A DNA stretch of 64,000 bases from Nitrospira sp. (GCA_029194675.1 JARFXP010000001.1:186001-250000); one strand, 5' to 3'. Shown: positions 17,567 through 26,471, numbered from the stretch's first letter. Notes: generated by a model from the sequence alone, not told the origin. Made by a program: numbers and translations.

Positions 17567-19525
17567 TCAGCTCAGACGTGTAAATTTGTAGAACTTGTTC
17601 TCTTTCTCGGATTTTTCGTATATCTGAATCTCTGTAAGTGAATCAGACAATATCATTAACACGGACTTGCCCAGATCCATTCCTCCTCCCAGAATAGTTG
17701 GACGACTTGATGGTTCATCATCGCTGGTCTCTTTATAGGTGGCTCTTACTGCCTTGCCTCGTATTGTTCCCTCATACCTTACAGTATAGGTTGTCTTCTT
17801 ATTGGGACTTGCAGGTTGACCTATTAATAGCCCTGCCAGACTGTTATACGATATGCGTTCATAGCTTCCCTCTGCTTTGAAGGAATCCCCTTTTATTGTA
17901 ATGCTTAATTCGCATGCATTCCCCTGCCATCTGCCCTGATGGTCTCCTACCGTCTCTTTCGCAAGTGCATAGCCATAGTTTTTGAAAAATTCGCTGAGCG
18001 GGATTGCTTTGTTTTGTAACTCCTTTAATTCTTTTCCTTCTTCCTCAGGCAGCTCTCTAATTCTGCCAATCGCAGAAACAACATTCTTGTGATAATCCTT
18101 TATTTTTATAGCCCGATTGCAAATTTCCTCTGCTTCCGTCAGGAAGCCAGCCTTTATGAATTTGTATGCCAGATTACTCATTGCTAGTGTCTCTTCATGT
18201 TTCTCGGACTCCCGATAGGCCTCCACTGATTTACTAGCCAGCTTAAAATGATCGAACTGTACGCCAAGGTTATTCCACGTGATAGGAGTACGTTCTCGAT
18301 ATGGAATCTTCAGATAATGATATAAGGAAAGTTCCTCAGCTCCCTTGTCAGAGTACTTGTAAGCCAATTCAAATCGAAGGTCGATGTCGTCGGGGCGAAG
18401 ATCAAGCAGTTTCTCCGTCAAGCTACAAAATTCATCATCGGACTTCTCAATTTTGGTGATTTCCTTCAGCGTGTAAAGAATCGTCAATTCACCATTTTCT
18501 TGTGGTGGTGTCATTGATTTCATTTTCTCAACAATACGTTGCGCTTGATCTCGTCGTGTCGCGGCCGCAAACGCAATTGCAGAGTCACCATACCTTCCCA
18601 ATTTCTCCAATTCGTTTTCAGTCTTTTGAGCGGCTACTTCGAAATATTGAGCTGCCTTTTCCTGCTCCCCGTACCGCTGATAACCTTGTGCTCTATACAT
18701 CACAACGTCGGCATTATCTGGATGGTCTATAGCGAATTGATCCAACGTGGTGAGGCGACCACCTTTACCCGTTCTCAGAAGAGCAAGCTCATGATAGGCC
18801 TCCCAACTAGCGCGCTTTTTCGAATCTTTTGCTTCCTCCGTCGCCAAATACGCTTGATCAATTGCTTGTTCACTATCTTTGTCTCCGATAAAGATTGTCT
18901 GCATCAAGGCGAGTTCGAATCTATCTCTGTCCCAGAGTGGATCAGGTTGAAGCCAATCCTTTTCCTGGCTGGGCTTCACATCTTTTTCTTCCGGTGCTGT
19001 TCGTACTTCTCCTTCTACTCTCGTAACTGTTATAGCTTTTGGGTTTAGCGAATTAATCATTTCCATTAGTTTTACAAATGATCTTTCGGGAGATGCACGG
19101 TCGAAAAGGATGTATTCCTTGTCGCCCTGCAAACCTCCTGGCAGTCGCAGGCCCTTCTCGATTAATAAAATTAGCTCCATGCCTTTCCCAATTGCTAAGC
19201 CTATTTCTTGAATGATCCAATCCGATGTTTTTGGCTTGAAGGACTCCTCTCTCGCCATAAGATCTTTCCCGAATAACGTTGGCTTCAGTTCCTCGGGAAG
19301 AATTGCCGCTTCTTTTTTTGTACAAATACCAATAAATAGGTTTTTGTCTTGCATCAATGCTAATACCTTATCGGCAAGTTCTTTTGGCTGTGCTGCTTCA
19401 GCAGAGACCCACGAGAAATCGGGATTTGTTGCCTTGAGCTCGTTAAAGAATTTTTGAAAGACGCGAACTACATCTTCGTCATCGGGAGTGAAACTGTGGC
19501 CGATAAATGCTTTAAGAGCTACCAT
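17567..19525 (-). CDS. TIR-like domain protein with TPR region and C-terminal beta domain
   Basis: 652 residues. The N-terminus (about 1-150) has a TIR/STIR-like fold: LKAFIGHSFTPDDEDVVRVF, then a strand KNLFIGICTK, then SDWIIQEIGLAIGKG followed by ELILLIEKGL. Glu107 in WIIQE sits where NADase TIR proteins carry the catalytic Glu. Residues about 190-480 form helical TPR-like repeats (YHELALLRTGKG, YRAQGYQRYGEQEKAAQYFEVA, NNLGVQFDHFKLASKSVEAYRESE, NLAYKFIKAGFLTEAEEICNRAI). The last about 120 residues are beta-rich (GRWQGNACELSITIKGDSFKAEGSYERI). TIR plus TPR is common in bacterial anti-phage sensors, where TIR depletes NAD or makes a signal; that role here is inference. It heads a two-gene unit with the unknown protein downstream. 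Confidence 0.75.
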   Translation of the reverse strand: MVALKAFIGHSFTPDDEDVVRVFQKFFNELKATNPDFSWVSAEAAQPKELADKVLALMQDKNLFIGICTKKEAAILPEELKPTLFGKDLMAREESFKPKTSDWIIQEIGLAIGKGMELILLIEKGLRLPGGLQGDKEYILFDRASPERSFVKLMEMINSLNPKAITVTRVEGEVRTAPEEKDVKPSQEKDWLQPDPLWDRDRFELALMQTIFIGDKDSEQAIDQAYLATEEAKDSKKRASWEAYHELALLRTGKGGRLTTLDQFAIDHPDNADVVMYRAQGYQRYGEQEKAAQYFEVAAQKTENELEKLGRYGDSAIAFAAATRRDQAQRIVEKMKSMTPPQENGELTILYTLKEITKIEKSDDEFCSLTEKLLDLRPDDIDLRFELAYKYSDKGAEELSLYHYLKIPYRERTPITWNNLGVQFDHFKLASKSVEAYRESEKHEETLAMSNLAYKFIKAGFLTEAEEICNRAIKIKDYHKNVVSAIGRIRELPEEEGKELKELQNKAIPLSEFFKNYGYALAKETVGDHQGRWQGNACELSITIKGDSFKAEGSYERISYNSLAGLLIGQPASPNKKTTYTVRYEGTIRGKAVRATYKETSDDEPSSRPTILGGGMDLGKSVLMILSDSLTEIQIYEKSEKENKFYKFTRLS

Positions 19526-19817
19526 CTTTCCTTTCCCTCAGGCTTCTAAAATTGTTGCGGTATATCGCTTTTTAAGTAAGCACTTTCATTCATAAAGACT
19601 GATTCGCGAGTTGCTGTAGGTATGGAGTTGTGTTGCCAATGCGGCATGAGGCTACCGCACTTCGGGTAGAATTCCAAGTAGGCGTCGCCAAATACACGTT
19701 TTCTGTACTTGCTCTCCTCCACTGTAAAAGGCAAGAATATCACCGCCTGGTGGTCGCACCGCTCAGCCATAGCATTTGATATGGCTCGGCTCAACTCTGT
19801 ATTAGAAAGCTAAGCAG
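19526..19817. promoter_or_regulatory. Divergent intergenic region between TIR-TPR and HNH genes
   Basis: 292 bp from which the TIR-TPR unit and the HNH-type gene are transcribed in opposite directions, so promoters for both should lie here. I see no clear palindromic operator. Confidence 0.35.
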
Positions 19818-20459
19818 ATGCAACCTCCTAAGAGCGAGACATGCGTCCTTTGCGGCATGATGCCTGCGGAAACCGTAGATCACGTTCCACCTAAAGGTTT
19901 TTTCAAGGGTGTCGTGAACGCGCAACTTCGAACGGTCCCCGCTTGTCGGACTTGCAATAACGGCGCATCGTCAGACGACGAGGATCTACGCTTTTATATA
20001 AGTGCCCAGATCGGAAAGGAGAATTCAGCTTCGAAGAAACTCTGGGAAGATGGCGCACACAAAACAATTTTGCGAAAAACCAAGCTCCGCAAGGCGTTTC
20101 TTTCAACCGTAAAAGAGATGGCTGTCGTGAGTGAGGATGGTTCCTCTACTACAAGAATTGCATTTACTCTTCCCGCTGAACCCTACAAGCGTGTCTTTGA
20201 ACGTACAACACGCGGTCTGTACTTTTATCACACGGGCCGTATCCTTCCTGCCAGGGTACCTGTATCAGTCAATATGCTGACTGGAACTCCGGATATGGAT
20301 ACAGAGGAAACTCGATTACTTAATATGCACACCATTGGAGATGGCGCATTCGTATATCGCTATGGAGTGGCGCCTGAAGATCTCGACAGTAGTAGCTGGA
20401 TCTATGAATTTCATCACGCGCATTGGGCCCTAGTTACGACAGGGGCTGTCGCAGAGTGA
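19818..20459 (+). CDS. HNH-endonuclease-like protein
   Basis: 213 residues. The N-terminus carries a zinc-binding HNH layout: CVLCGMMPAETVDHVPPKGFF, then about 20 residues on, VPACRTCNNGASSDDE. CxxC, Asp-His, and CxxC-Asn are in the right order for HNH nucleases. The remaining 150 residues are unassigned, with a hydrophobic mid-part (RGLYFYHTGRILPARVPVSVNML) and an acidic, aromatic C-terminus. Such HNH proteins occur in defence islands, but this one could also be a non-nucleolytic zinc protein. It is divergent from the TIR-TPR gene and shares its AT-richer composition. Confidence 0.7.
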   Translation: MQPPKSETCVLCGMMPAETVDHVPPKGFFKGVVNAQLRTVPACRTCNNGASSDDEDLRFYISAQIGKENSASKKLWEDGAHKTILRKTKLRKAFLSTVKEMAVVSEDGSSTTRIAFTLPAEPYKRVFERTTRGLYFYHTGRILPARVPVSVNMLTGTPDMDTEETRLLNMHTIGDGAFVYRYGVAPEDLDSSSWIYEFHHAHWALVTTGAVAE

Positions 20460-20811
20460 GAGTTGTTTCTGACAGCTTTTACATTTTCGGCGCTCTCCGT
20501 ACTGCCATAGACATATTCTCACCACCTAGGTGTCTCCACTATTAGCTTTCGTCCATCGACCATAGTAAGGTTCCGTTCGAGTCGAGACGTGGGAGTACAG
20601 CGTCTCGATAGGTGGGATTGACGGAATTGTTTGGCCTCGGCCTTGATGCCGAGTGGGTGAGAACAAAACCGGAGAGCGAATTGCCTGCCCACCTTCCTTC
20701 GTACGGATCAAGCTGAGCCTTGCACCGGCAGACGCTTTGATTCGGGGAGTTGTCGGCCATATAGGCCGTCCCCAGTCGCGTAAGACTACAACACTAAATT
20801 GTTAGATCCGT
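20460..20811. other. Intergenic stretch, nothing recognised
   Basis: 350 bp between the HNH gene and the integrase remnant region. A minus-strand translation reads NSVNPTYR, reminiscent of non-coding repetitive sequence often seen around mobile DNA; no gene is supported. Confidence 0.3.
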
Positions 20812-21141
20812 TTGGATTTAATTTTTCGTGTTGGAGTCTGTCTGCCCAAGCGTCCTGCTCCCGTTCCTCGTCATACTTCGATCCATCACCAGTCGATTCG
20901 CCCCTCGACGCGCTTTAAGCGCCTTCCGGTGTGGGTCAGCAGGGCCGACATCGTCGCCTACCTTAAGCTCAGTCCGACCGATGCCCAGGCCCTCTTCGAT
21001 AGCGCCGATCGTCGGTGCGTTATCGATGGCGTCGAAAAAATCAGCAAGTACCAACTCCAAACGCCACCCTACCCTGACCTCATCCGGGTGATGCAGCGCC
21101 ATCCGTCGCGTCCGTCGGTTCAGCCGATTTCGATGAACTAG
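20812..21141 (+). CDS. Possible helix-turn-helix protein or its remnant
   Basis: A TTG-initiated frame of 109 residues. The middle part VWVSRADIVAYLKLSPTDAQALFD looks like an excisionase or MerR-type helix-turn-helix, and the flanks look degenerate. It lies directly before an integrase fragment, so it may be the decayed excisionase of the same element. No ribosome-binding site supports the start, and the call is weak. Confidence 0.3.
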   Translation: MDLIFRVGVCLPKRPAPVPRHTSIHHQSIRPSTRFKRLPVWVSRADIVAYLKLSPTDAQALFDSADRRCVIDGVEKISKYQLQTPPYPDLIRVMQRHPSRPSVQPISMN

Positions 21142-21284
21142 CTGATCCGTCCTTTGTAAAACAACACCCGAAGAAATGCGAATGGGTGTTTACCAAGCCC
21201 AACGGAACCCCGTATACTGCCGTCCGAGGATTTCGTGAAGCATGTCAGAAGGCCGGCTTCATCGAAAAGCTTGTAATTGTCTGA
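21135..21284 (+). pseudogene. Fragment of a tyrosine recombinase (integrase)
   Basis: The open frame reads KKCEWVFTKPNGTPYTAVRG and then FREACQKAGF, ending at TGA 21282-21284. F-TKPNGTPY-x-x-V-x-x-F-x-x-A-x-x-x-AG is the stretch that precedes the HxLR motif in phage integrases. The catalytic HxLRH, GH and Tyr are missing. It lies 122 bp before tRNA-Ser, the usual neighbourhood of integrated elements, and marks the right edge of the 16.2-21.4 kb island. Confidence 0.75.
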
Positions 21285-21292
21285 AAGAACAG

Positions 21293-21408
21293 TAGGCTCC
21301 GGGTCGAGCGAGCTTGGTTAATTATAAGAACACTAAAATGGTTTTATCCGGCGACTCTATTACGAAAAATCGATGAATAGTCGCCGGGTCAACCGAAGGT
21401 TGGTTTGG
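21293..21408 (+). repeat. Structured tRNA-abutting element, copy A
   Basis: It begins with TAGGCTCCGGGTCGAGC and ends with GGTTTGG, whose last two bases are the first two of tRNA-Ser. Inside are a 9-bp stem (CCGGCGACT / AGTCGCCGG) with a conserved loop (ACGA-n-AAA-n-C-n-ATGAATA) and a second hairpin CAACC-GAA-GGTTG. A second copy of nearly the same length lies at 38128-38245, with different but self-complementary stems. Confidence 0.75.
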
Positions 21409-21496
21409 AGGGGTGACGGAGCGGCCGAACGTGCCGGTCTTGAAAACCGGAGATGGGGTAACTCATCCGCGAGTTCAAATCTCGCCCCCTCCGCCA
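21407..21496 (+). tRNA. tRNA-Ser (anticodon TGA)
   Basis: The 7-bp acceptor GGAGGGG pairs with CCCCTCC, and CCA is encoded at the end. The anticodon stem is CCGGT/ACCGG with loop CTTGAAA, giving anticodon TGA. The long variable arm (GATGGGGTAACTCATC) and the T arm GAGTTCAAATCTC are class II features typical of tRNA-Ser. Confidence 0.97.
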
Positions 21497-21537
21497 TATT
21501 TTCCCGCGTAATTTGCGTATTTTCATCCTGAACAACC

Positions 21538-22353
21538 ATGCGCATGAAATGGACGAGTACGATTCGATGCCTTCTGGCCATCTGCTGTATGAGTGGGCTC
21601 GTTGCCTGTGGTAGTCTGGCAAGCTGCTTTAATAGTGGGTTCGTTGCCGTTGCCTGTGGCGGCGGGTATGGCGAGAGCAACGTTTCTTCTATGCCGCAGC
21701 CCACGGCAACATCGGCTGAAGGTCTCTGGACGGGCGCGACTCCCACACGTCGCACAGTCGGTGGACTTGTCCTCGATGACGGCTCGTATTGGGTTTTCTA
21801 TACAGCAAGAGGCAAGCCCAACGTCCTGGCTGGACTGGTTCAGGGGACTGGCACTTCGCACTCCGGCTCCTTCGGTTCCTCTAACACCAGGGATTTCAGT
21901 TTGGAAGGCGCTGGAATTCATGCGGCCACGATGAGTGGCACCTATGTGCAGAAAAAGAGCTTTCACGGGACGATCGCTTACTTCAACGGTGACACAGGGA
22001 GCTTTACGAGTACGTACGATGCTGACTATGAGTCGGCCCCGACCATGAATCTTCTGGCCGGGAACTATTCTGGGCTCCGTGCCGACAATCAAACGGTCAC
22101 TGTTACAGTGGATTCAGCCGGTACTCTTTCAGGTCATTCAACAGATGGATGCACCTTTGCTGGTACATTTTCTCCTCGTGCAAAGGGAAATGTGTTTAAT
22201 AACTCTGTGACATTCGGCGGTGGCGCCTGTCGCCATGGAACCGAGACGGTCAATGGGGTTGCCTTTTATGATGCCGCGACAAACCGGCTGTACAGTGCGG
22301 CCCTCAACAGTGCCAGGACCAACAGCTATATATTTATCGGCACGAAGCTCTAA
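21538..22353 (+). CDS. Exported lipoprotein of unknown function
   Basis: 271 residues. The signal segment TIRCLLAICCMSGLVACG ends in a lipobox (VAC, Cys24). After a low-complexity linker with several Cys, the mature part starts AEGLWTGATPTRRTVGGLVLDDGSYWVFY and continues as a beta-rich Gly/Ser/Thr protein (SGTYVQKKSFHGTIAYFNGD, TVTVDSAGTLSGHSTDGCTFAGTFSP). The regular short strands suggest a small barrel or a repeat of two lipocalin-like halves. Only hypothetical relatives come to mind. The start is 42 bp after tRNA-Ser. Confidence 0.7.
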   Translation: MRMKWTSTIRCLLAICCMSGLVACGSLASCFNSGFVAVACGGGYGESNVSSMPQPTATSAEGLWTGATPTRRTVGGLVLDDGSYWVFYTARGKPNVLAGLVQGTGTSHSGSFGSSNTRDFSLEGAGIHAATMSGTYVQKKSFHGTIAYFNGDTGSFTSTYDADYESAPTMNLLAGNYSGLRADNQTVTVTVDSAGTLSGHSTDGCTFAGTFSPRAKGNVFNNSVTFGGGACRHGTETVNGVAFYDAATNRLYSAALNSARTNSYIFIGTKL

Positions 22354-22562
22354 GCATCACTGGTTCAATTGTCTGTCAGGCTTTCCTTTTTCGATGGGTC
22401 CCGGGTGAGGCGCATTTCTTTTGGAAGCCCCAGGGGGGGCTCCTCTGGCGGCCAGTGCGGGATGAATCGGTAGGCTTTGGGGTTCCAAAACCCTCTGGTG
22501 CACCGCTTGAAAAGAAGGGCCAGCTGCCGAAGGGGAAGTTGTTAGATAAGGTCTAACAGCAA

Positions 22563-22799
22563 ATGACCCAGGCCGTGACTTATAAGGGGTTCACCATTCA
22601 ACCTGCGCCCCGGCAGCTCGTGGATACCGGCCAATGGGAATTGAATGTCTTCATTTCATGGGCTGTTGACGACGACGAGGACAGTCGTCACTTCGTGAAG
22701 ACTGGTCGGTATGCGACTGAGGATGAAGCCACGGCCCAGTGCCTTGTCTATGGTCAACAGATCGTGGATGGCCAGGTTCCTGGCTCCTCGGTCGGATAA
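22563..22799 (+). CDS. Small conserved protein, single domain
   Basis: 78 residues, MTQAVTYKGFTIQPAPRQLVDTGQWELNVFISW to VDGQVPGSSVG. The YKGFTIxPxPxxL-xx-G-x-W-x-x-x-V-x-I start followed by a helical YATEDEATAQCLVYGQQIVDG half matches small uncharacterised proteins common in Proteobacteria and Nitrospirota. Cytoplasmic, no cofactor motif. Confidence 0.6.
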   Translation: MTQAVTYKGFTIQPAPRQLVDTGQWELNVFISWAVDDDEDSRHFVKTGRYATEDEATAQCLVYGQQIVDGQVPGSSVG

Positions 22800-23081
22800 C
22801 GCACATGGGCGCGCCGCCTCGCGCTACCGAAAGCACGTGAACACCGCTACCCGTCGGGATAGCCAGCACCACCCTCACGCACGTAGGCGACGGGCTTAAA
22901 CATAGAGGCCCACGTTGTTGGCGCATTCGATGCGAGCCATCACCATCAATGTCCTCTCTCATGAAGCAGACATCGCCGGGGGCCACAAGAGTGGCTTGGA
23001 CACTTAAACTTGTCCACCAGGATGGGGCAACGATTGGCGAAAGGAACGATGCGCTAAGTATGATGAGGCACGAATGGACTG

Positions 23082-23534
23082 ATGATAGAAAAGAACTCAC
23101 GAGAGTTGTTGCTATTCCTTTCCGGTTCTACGATCTTCAGCTATACTTCTTCTGTGAATTCATTTCAAAGTGACAACGACAAGCCTTCCTCTCTCGAAAC
23201 CGTGCTCCGTCTTCAGGGCCTTTTCCGTCATCGCTTGCACCCGCTTAGCGTCTCTCCTCTCCAGGCAAGTATGTTGCTCTATCTTGACCGGCATCCTCAG
23301 TGCGAGGTAATGGAGATCGCTTCGGCACTCTGTCTTCAGAACCTCTCAGCGGTCAAGACCGTCCAGCTTATTCAGCGACAGGGGTGGATACGCAAGCCAC
23401 AGGTCAACTCGAATAGGAAGATCGTCAAGCTCCAACTTACTGCAAAAGGCACGGCCCTCGCTCAGAAGATCAAAGAGAATATCGCGGTAACCGATAAACT
23501 TTTCGCTCTGGCCGACAGCCGCAAGGCCGCTTAA
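23082..23534 (+). CDS. MarR-family winged-helix regulator
   Basis: The core (about residues 35-145) has a winged-helix pattern: LSVSPLQASMLLYLDRHPQCEVMEIASALCLQNLSAVKTVQLIQRQGWIRKPQVNSNRKIVKLQLTAKG. Helix-helix recognition followed by a wing with conserved R-K and LTxKG is typical of MarR regulators. The start is uncertain: ATG 23082 adds a hydrophobic tail, while GTG 23154 (VNSFQSDND) would give a cleaner protein. The target is unknown; it may regulate itself or the neighbouring membrane protein. Confidence 0.7.
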   Translation: MIEKNSRELLLFLSGSTIFSYTSSVNSFQSDNDKPSSLETVLRLQGLFRHRLHPLSVSPLQASMLLYLDRHPQCEVMEIASALCLQNLSAVKTVQLIQRQGWIRKPQVNSNRKIVKLQLTAKGTALAQKIKENIAVTDKLFALADSRKAA

Positions 23535-23632
23535 GCATTTCTGGATGTTGCCATCACCCAAGCCTATCTTCTTATAACGCTGTTCGTTATAGTGCCCCGC
23601 CTAGGTTAAAGCGTGATAGACAGAAGGAATAG

Positions 23633-24316
23633 ATGTACCGGCAGAGGCCGGTCAGTGACGGCTTTACATCCGCAGACTGTTGGTTGACACTCGCCGCTCC
23701 TCCACGTAGGGTTTCTCCGTCTCCGATCGAAAGGCACAGGCTTCCTGAGGACGACTTCGCCGTGGACTGGGTCTTGCTCATCGCCTTGCTCGTTGTACTC
23801 GTCATCGGTGGCGCGGGTGCTTTTGTGTTGTATAGATTCGTCGGGAAGACCAAGCACGAATTTCAACATCACCAACCGGCTCTTCGCATCACCAACATGT
23901 CCGCGATGAACGCAGGAGAAGTGATCACGCTGACGCCGGAGGTGGAAAACGTGGGCTATGGAGTGGCCCATGATTGCATCGTCCAATTGGCAGGATGGGA
24001 GGGACGTTTTGAGGTCCAACGCATTCATCCCAACGGCCCTCGATATCACCGCCACTCAGTTCCTATCGTCCTGGGCCAAGATGCACCGATCCGCATGAAA
24101 GTATTGAGCCGATGCTATTTGCGGCTAGCATATCGCGACTGCTGGGAACAACGGTATGAATGTTGGTACCCCGTCGCCCAAATCAAGAACGTGAACTCAT
24201 CTCTCTATGACATTCAGGTCGACCTTGCTCACCCGGAACTGACAGAGCCCCATCCCTCATTCAGAGAAATGCGGAAGCTACTTCGCAGAACCCCCATGAA
24301 TGAGACCTTACCCTGA
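23633..24316 (+). CDS. Hypothetical protein with one transmembrane segment
   Basis: 227 residues with one strong membrane helix (VDWVLLIALLVVLVIGGAGAFVLYRF, residues 44-69). A beta-rich soluble domain follows (GEVITLTPEVENVGYGVAHDCIVQLAGWEG), resembling the CARDB-type domains used for protein binding; that assignment is tentative. It has three Cys in the C-terminal part (RCYLRLAYRDCWEQRYECWYP). The N-terminal 40 residues look non-native, so the true start may be further in. Confidence 0.5.
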   Translation: MYRQRPVSDGFTSADCWLTLAAPPRRVSPSPIERHRLPEDDFAVDWVLLIALLVVLVIGGAGAFVLYRFVGKTKHEFQHHQPALRITNMSAMNAGEVITLTPEVENVGYGVAHDCIVQLAGWEGRFEVQRIHPNGPRYHRHSVPIVLGQDAPIRMKVLSRCYLRLAYRDCWEQRYECWYPVAQIKNVNSSLYDIQVDLAHPELTEPHPSFREMRKLLRRTPMNETLP

Positions 24317-24457
24317 GCCCTTGCATTCTCGGTTTCTGAACCGTACCATTTTATTGTCCCCTCACGGAGGGTGGCCGGACCGCTTTAGGAGCCCTGTAAG
24401 ATTTCGGTACACTGTCCGACTGAGAAGCCATCACACTACCGATGAAGGAGAAATCCA

Positions 24458-24877
24458 ATGCCGCCTACTATTCAGATCGATTCCATCGTTAAGGTCACGA
24501 AGACCGATGAAGAATGGAAAAAACAGCTGCCGACTGCCGCCTATCGTGTCTTGCGGCACGAAGATACGGAGAGAGCGTTTGTCAACCCACTGCATGAGAA
24601 TCATCAATCAGGGGTCTATTATTGCGCCGGCTGTGACCTTCCGCTCTTTTCATCTGAGCACAAGTTCGACAGCCGTACCGGTTGGCCCAGCTTCTGGCAG
24701 CCGATTGATCCGCGCGTGATCGAAACCCGAACCGATTTCAAACTCTTCATGCCCCGAACGGAAGTCCATTGTGCGCGATGTGAGGGACACCAGGGCCACG
24801 TGTTTAAGGATGGGCCGAGGCCCACCGGTCTCCGGTACTGCATCAACGGCGTGGCCTTGAGATTCGTGGCCGGCTGA
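24458..24877 (+). CDS. msrB: Peptide methionine-R-sulfoxide reductase MsrB
   Basis: Reduces the R epimer of methionine sulfoxide in damaged proteins. Zinc ligands are at Cys56/Cys59 (CAGC) and Cys105/Cys108 (CARC). The substrate motif GWPSFW is at 75-80, and the catalytic Cys128 is in GLRYCINGVAL. The length of 139 is typical of stand-alone MsrB. AAGGAG lies eight bases before the ATG. No fused or adjacent MsrA is seen. Confidence 0.95.
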   Translation: MPPTIQIDSIVKVTKTDEEWKKQLPTAAYRVLRHEDTERAFVNPLHENHQSGVYYCAGCDLPLFSSEHKFDSRTGWPSFWQPIDPRVIETRTDFKLFMPRTEVHCARCEGHQGHVFKDGPRPTGLRYCINGVALRFVAG

Positions 24878-24952
24878 TCGTTGTGTGCCGCCACCCTCCC
24901 CTCGCGACCAAAGGACTCCTGCGTACCAGCACACGCATAGTGTAGCGGGTGG

Positions 24953-25098
24953 CAGGATGTTCAAAAAGGCCGCAGCGAGCGAAGAGGCGAAGCGTACCTT
25001 GGACCGTACGTTGAGCCCGCTAAGCGATGCGACCTGCCTGCGCGAAGCCGCTCCGGCGAAGGCAGGGAACGCCGATGGCGGACTTTTTCAACATCCTG
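24953..25098. repeat. Imperfect palindromic intergenic repeat, copy 1
   Basis: The ends CAGGATGTTCAAAAAG and CTTTTTCAACATCCTG are inverted with one mismatch. The interior shares GGCCGCAGCGAGCGAAGAGG with the copy at 27500-27621. It is folded into the upstream reading frame of the next gene but is clearly a non-coding repeat. Confidence 0.85.
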
Positions 25099-25172
25099 AT
25101 CGAGCACCGCTGGCACTCATCAACTTGTTCACGGTACAATCCGCAACCATTGACCATCGGAGCAACGTTGCG

Positions 25173-26471
25173 ATGTTCTCACGAGTACTACCCTACACAT
25201 TTCTCGGACTGGCTCCCTTGCTGCTTTCGTGCAGTGATTCATTCAGCCTGTTCGGGTCAAAGTCATCCCCTTGTTCCTTAGTGACCGTTGCAGACGCAGA
25301 AGGGGCGCTTGGGGAACCGGTTCAGGATGGGGCGCTGACCGATTCGACAACCTGTATCTTCAAAGCCCAGCGCAATGAGGGAAATGCCGTCACGGTCCAA
25401 CTTGATAAATCACCTGGGAAGGAACGGCGGACATGGTTCAATAAGGAGCGCCTGCGCCGTGACAGCCATCTCATTCCCGGGCTGGGCGATGGGGCGGTAA
25501 GAATTGACTCCTCCCCGACTTTGTCCAGACTGACCTTCATGCACAAAGACGCGTTCGTGACCGTGATCGTTGCTTCGACCCGACAGAAACAGCTCGGTGA
25601 GTCAGTCACTCAATTGGGAAGGACCGCTGCAGCCCGGTACGGAGCGTCCTCAACCGCGCCTCTCCCTCCATCAGCCACAACCGCAGCCTCAGCCTCCACC
25701 TCAACCCACATACCCAGCCGCGGAGCCCGCGCTGAGACCGTCGCTTCGTCGGCTCCGATGACGCACATGCTCTCCACCCCTTCTGACATCCAGGCCGGAC
25801 CAAAGAAAGCGACGTCGTTCGACCCGACAAGCCTGGTAGGCACCTGGCACGCGCATGTCACACGGGGTACGACGCAGCACGACATGCTCCTCGTCATTCA
25901 GCCTAATCTGAAGTGGTCGCTCTCATCGATGATGCAGTTTGATGGTATCTTGAACGCTGAAGCAGGTCTGTGGTCACTCGAGCGAGCGAACACGTTCAAG
26001 GGCCTCGGATGGAAAGGCACATACCGCAAGACGACACCGGATTCGTTCACCAGCACCGGCAGTGTTCAGGCGATCTGGAAGAGACTCTCGATCGATCAAA
26101 ACCCAACGCGCATTCCAGCCGAACTATGGAAACTCAGACGCGAAGCCACCAGCGTACCGGTTTTCCAAATCAAGACGGTCGATCCTGACTTAGTCGGCCA
26201 ATGGGAGGGGTCCGGTACCTATGCCGGAGGTTCCGCCGCCTTCGTGTGGGCCATCAAACCCTCCGCCGCAACCGACTTGCTGATTGTCGATACACTTCGT
26301 GGGACCGTGCAAACCAAAGAGGGCATTCCCCAACTCCGACCTATTCAAAAGCAGCAACAACGCGTCAGCATCATCGCCTTTCATGACCATGGATTTACCA
26401 CGAGCGATGGGAAGGCCAACCTTCGATGGACCGAAGTTCGTTCTGAACCGACAGAGGACCATCAGCTCTAG
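25173..26471 (+). CDS. Lipoprotein with disordered linker and beta-rich C-terminus
   Basis: 432 residues from the ATG at 25173. The signal segment MFSRVLPYTFLGLAPLLLSC has a lipobox Cys at 20. An N-terminal domain with two Cys (SPCSLVTVADAEGALGEPV, TTCIFKAQ) is followed by a Pro/Ser/Thr-rich linker (about 155-205). Two similar C-terminal domains then start LVGTWHAHVTRGT and LVGQWEGSGTYAGG, each typical of small calycin-like exported domains. The frame stays open further upstream only because it runs through an intergenic repeat, so earlier starts are rejected. Function is unknown. Confidence 0.7.
   Translation: MFSRVLPYTFLGLAPLLLSCSDSFSLFGSKSSPCSLVTVADAEGALGEPVQDGALTDSTTCIFKAQRNEGNAVTVQLDKSPGKERRTWFNKERLRRDSHLIPGLGDGAVRIDSSPTLSRLTFMHKDAFVTVIVASTRQKQLGESVTQLGRTAAARYGASSTAPLPPSATTAASASTSTHIPSRGARAETVASSAPMTHMLSTPSDIQAGPKKATSFDPTSLVGTWHAHVTRGTTQHDMLLVIQPNLKWSLSSMMQFDGILNAEAGLWSLERANTFKGLGWKGTYRKTTPDSFTSTGSVQAIWKRLSIDQNPTRIPAELWKLRREATSVPVFQIKTVDPDLVGQWEGSGTYAGGSAAFVWAIKPSAATDLLIVDTLRGTVQTKEGIPQLRPIQKQQQRVSIIAFHDHGFTTSDGKANLRWTEVRSEPTEDHQL

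Noticed and set aside
19546-19794. 82-codon minus-strand frame between the TIR-TPR and HNH genes
   Set aside because: It fills the divergent promoter region, lacks a clear ribosome-binding site and resembles no family; possible but not supported.
24885-25172. N-terminal extension of the lipoprotein at 25173
   Set aside because: It runs through an intergenic palindromic repeat and would hide the lipoprotein signal peptide.
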